Shown here one piece after another: positions 62,636 through 64,000 of a stretch of 64,000 nt of DNA. The notes below the pieces were generated by a model. It searched no databases. It saw nothing but the letters and a program-made list of their open reading frames with translations, and was not told the DNA's origin. Numbering within the stretch: position 1 is the stretch's first letter; each line of letters begins with the position of its first letter. The stretch comes from Atherinomorus stipes (lineage: Eukaryota; Chordata; Actinopteri; Atheriniformes; Atherinidae): positions 115,200-179,199 of the forward strand of contig JALJCO010013399.1 in assembly GCA_023101725.1 (NCBI GenBank), read 5' to 3'. Position numbers and translations under genes: made by a program.

Positions 62636-63420
62636 GAGAGAGGTGGGTATGTGAGAGTAATGAATGAGAGTGTGAAAGAGGAAAGGGGGATGGAGGAAGG
62701 AGTGGCATGCTCGTGAGTGTCTAGTGGGGATGGTCGTGAGGGGCTGAAGGAAGGAAGGGCGGGGAGTGTGATAGGTCAGAGGGATGGGCGGGCTGGACAT
62801 GTAAGGGGGGGACTGTATGGGGTATTGGGGGTATAGGGAGGTGGGGGCGTGTGTGTGGGGGTGGGGGAGGGGTTGGTGCAGTTATGTGGGGGGAGTGCAT
62901 GTGTGTGTTAGAGGGTATGAGGAGGTGGGGGTAGGTGTGGGCGGTAGAGGGAGGAGGTGTTGGGGGTGGAGAGAGGAGTGAGTGTGGGTATGTAAGGTCG
63001 GAAGAGGGGGGGTGGGTGGGTGTATGTGTGTGTGGGGGGGGGGGTACACGGAGGTGTTGGGTAGGAGCTGGGCGGGTGTGGGCGGAGGTTCGTATCTGGG
63101 TATTCGTGCCGGGCCTCTTGGTGTCGGGTGTGGTGGGTGTGGTGCGGGTTGGTTGGGGGCCGGGCGCTTTGGTGGGGGGTGGGGGTGGCACGGCGCTGTC
63201 TCTCCGCTCCGGGCGCCCGGCGCCCGGTGGGGTCGGCAGCTGCTGGTCTTGGTCCGCTGGGGCCCTGGGCCTCCAGACTGCAGGGGGCTCCGGCTGGGGC
63301 CGCCTTTGCCGCCCTTCGGGGGGATGCATGTCCGCTCTTTGGGGGGGGGGGGTGGAATGGGATCTGGGCCTCTGGGGTGGCTGCTGGGGGCCTGGGTGGT
63401 GAGCCTTACAGGGGTTCCTC
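62636..63420. repeat. G-rich low-complexity tract
   Basis: The plus strand is strongly G-rich (ggtgggggtaggtgtgg, gtgtgtgtggggggggggg) grading into a GC-rich part (about 63100-63400, cgggcgcccggcgcccgg). Many closely spaced G-runs of three or more could form G-quadruplexes. The open frames across it on both strands are compositional. Confidence 0.8.
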
Positions 63421-63429
63421 CCTCCTTAC

Positions 63430-64000
63430 GGAGACGAGGCTGCATCTGCATGACTGTATCACTACGGAGCACCCTTTATTATGCATGTTGACACTGTGAC
63501 ACTGCCTTCCCATTGCGCTGACTAGGTTGTACCTCTTCTCTGCGTAGTTCTGCGTGTGTTTGTGTGTGTTTGTATGATCTGAGGATATTTAAGCCACCTG
63601 CAGGTCCTCCTGTAGGGGATTGCTTGTTTTGTTTTCCAACAGAGACCTTGGTTGTTTAGGGATCGCTGTACAGATGTACCAGTGAACTGTGTAAGTGGAT
63701 TCATGTTTTCTCTCCCTCTCTCTTCCTCTTCCTTACTCCCTCTCTCTGTTTCACTTTCTATCATTACCTCTGTTAACTTTCATTTCTCCTTTGTCAGGCC
63801 CAGCAGTATGAAATGGAATGGTGTAATAGACAAATGTTTAAATAAAGAAATAAAATGAATAAACATGATATCAAGTGGAGCCTTATGTTCATAAAGCTCC
63901 GCTTGATAAAGCAAAACTGTTCAACAGAATAAAGCAATCAGATTTCCATTCTGCTTGCTTCGATGCTGGACAGGACAAGTAAAAAAGAAAAAAAAAAAAA
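63430..64000. other. Repeat-like 3' tail sequence, unassigned
   Basis: Pyrimidine-rich tracts (tctctccctctctcttcctc) and aataaagaaataaaatgaat precede an A-rich end. This looks like the 3' part of a fish interspersed repeat continuing from the G-rich tract, but I cannot name it. The last 20 bases are nearly all A. Confidence 0.35.

Noticed and set aside
62721..63499. Frames up to 202 codons rich in Pro/His or Gly/Val on opposite strands
   Set aside because: Compositional consequence of a G-rich tract; mutually antisense and without recognisable domains.

Overview
The window looks like ray-finned (teleost) fish nuclear DNA. It is intron-rich and packed with DNA-transposon remnants of teleost type (Tc1/mariner, hAT, TTAA-target foldback elements), L2-like LINE ends, a tRNA-headed SINE and very large minisatellites. 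The only host gene I can identify is pde5a, the cGMP-specific phosphodiesterase 5. It is recognised from its N-terminal peptide (MEAWLDDH, FVRKAS), the [15 protein letters not shown] stretch, the PKG phosphorylation site RKIS and the first part of the GAF-A domain.

Layout. Bases 1-16710 and 17037-34175 are two arms of one large inverted repeat around a 326-bp GC-rich spacer (16711-17036). Base 1 pairs with 34175, so the left arm may continue beyond the window. The right arm carries pde5a exons 2 and 3 on the minus strand. Exon 1 lies far to the right on the same strand (53806-53903), with matching splice phases. The native gene therefore reads leftward through a 28-kb intron 1. The left arm holds intact copies of exons 2 and 3 on the plus strand, with no exon 1 in the window. 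Exon 4 and everything downstream (rest of GAF-A, GAF-B, catalytic domain) are absent from the window. Arm exons differ at 3 of 673 bases, but the arms differ by many indels: a SINE present only on the left, minisatellite length changes in both directions, and several deletions. This looks like allelic variation or a young duplication. A head-to-head join of two haplotypes by an assembler must be excluded before any biological reading.

Bases 34176-53650 are the rest of pde5a intron 1: a broken Tc1-like fragment, a (TA)n tract, a nearly complete but frameshifted Tc1/mariner element, tRNA-like sequences, a full-length SINE with a 14-bp target duplication, a decayed hAT transposase split by an LTR-like insert, a 4.9-kb nested VNTR and a 3.1-kb 24-bp minisatellite that ends 155 bp from exon 1. 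Bases 53904-64000 are upstream of pde5a: a GA-rich promoter-proximal stretch, another Tc1 element broken by a MITE and running into a 29-bp minisatellite, a small MITE with 60-bp repeats, a third copy of a transposon carrying an 11-bp repeat, and a G-rich tract.

No prokaryotic-style operon, CRISPR array, rRNA gene or intact functional tRNA gene is present. The very long open frames are artefacts of minisatellites whose unit length is a multiple of three.
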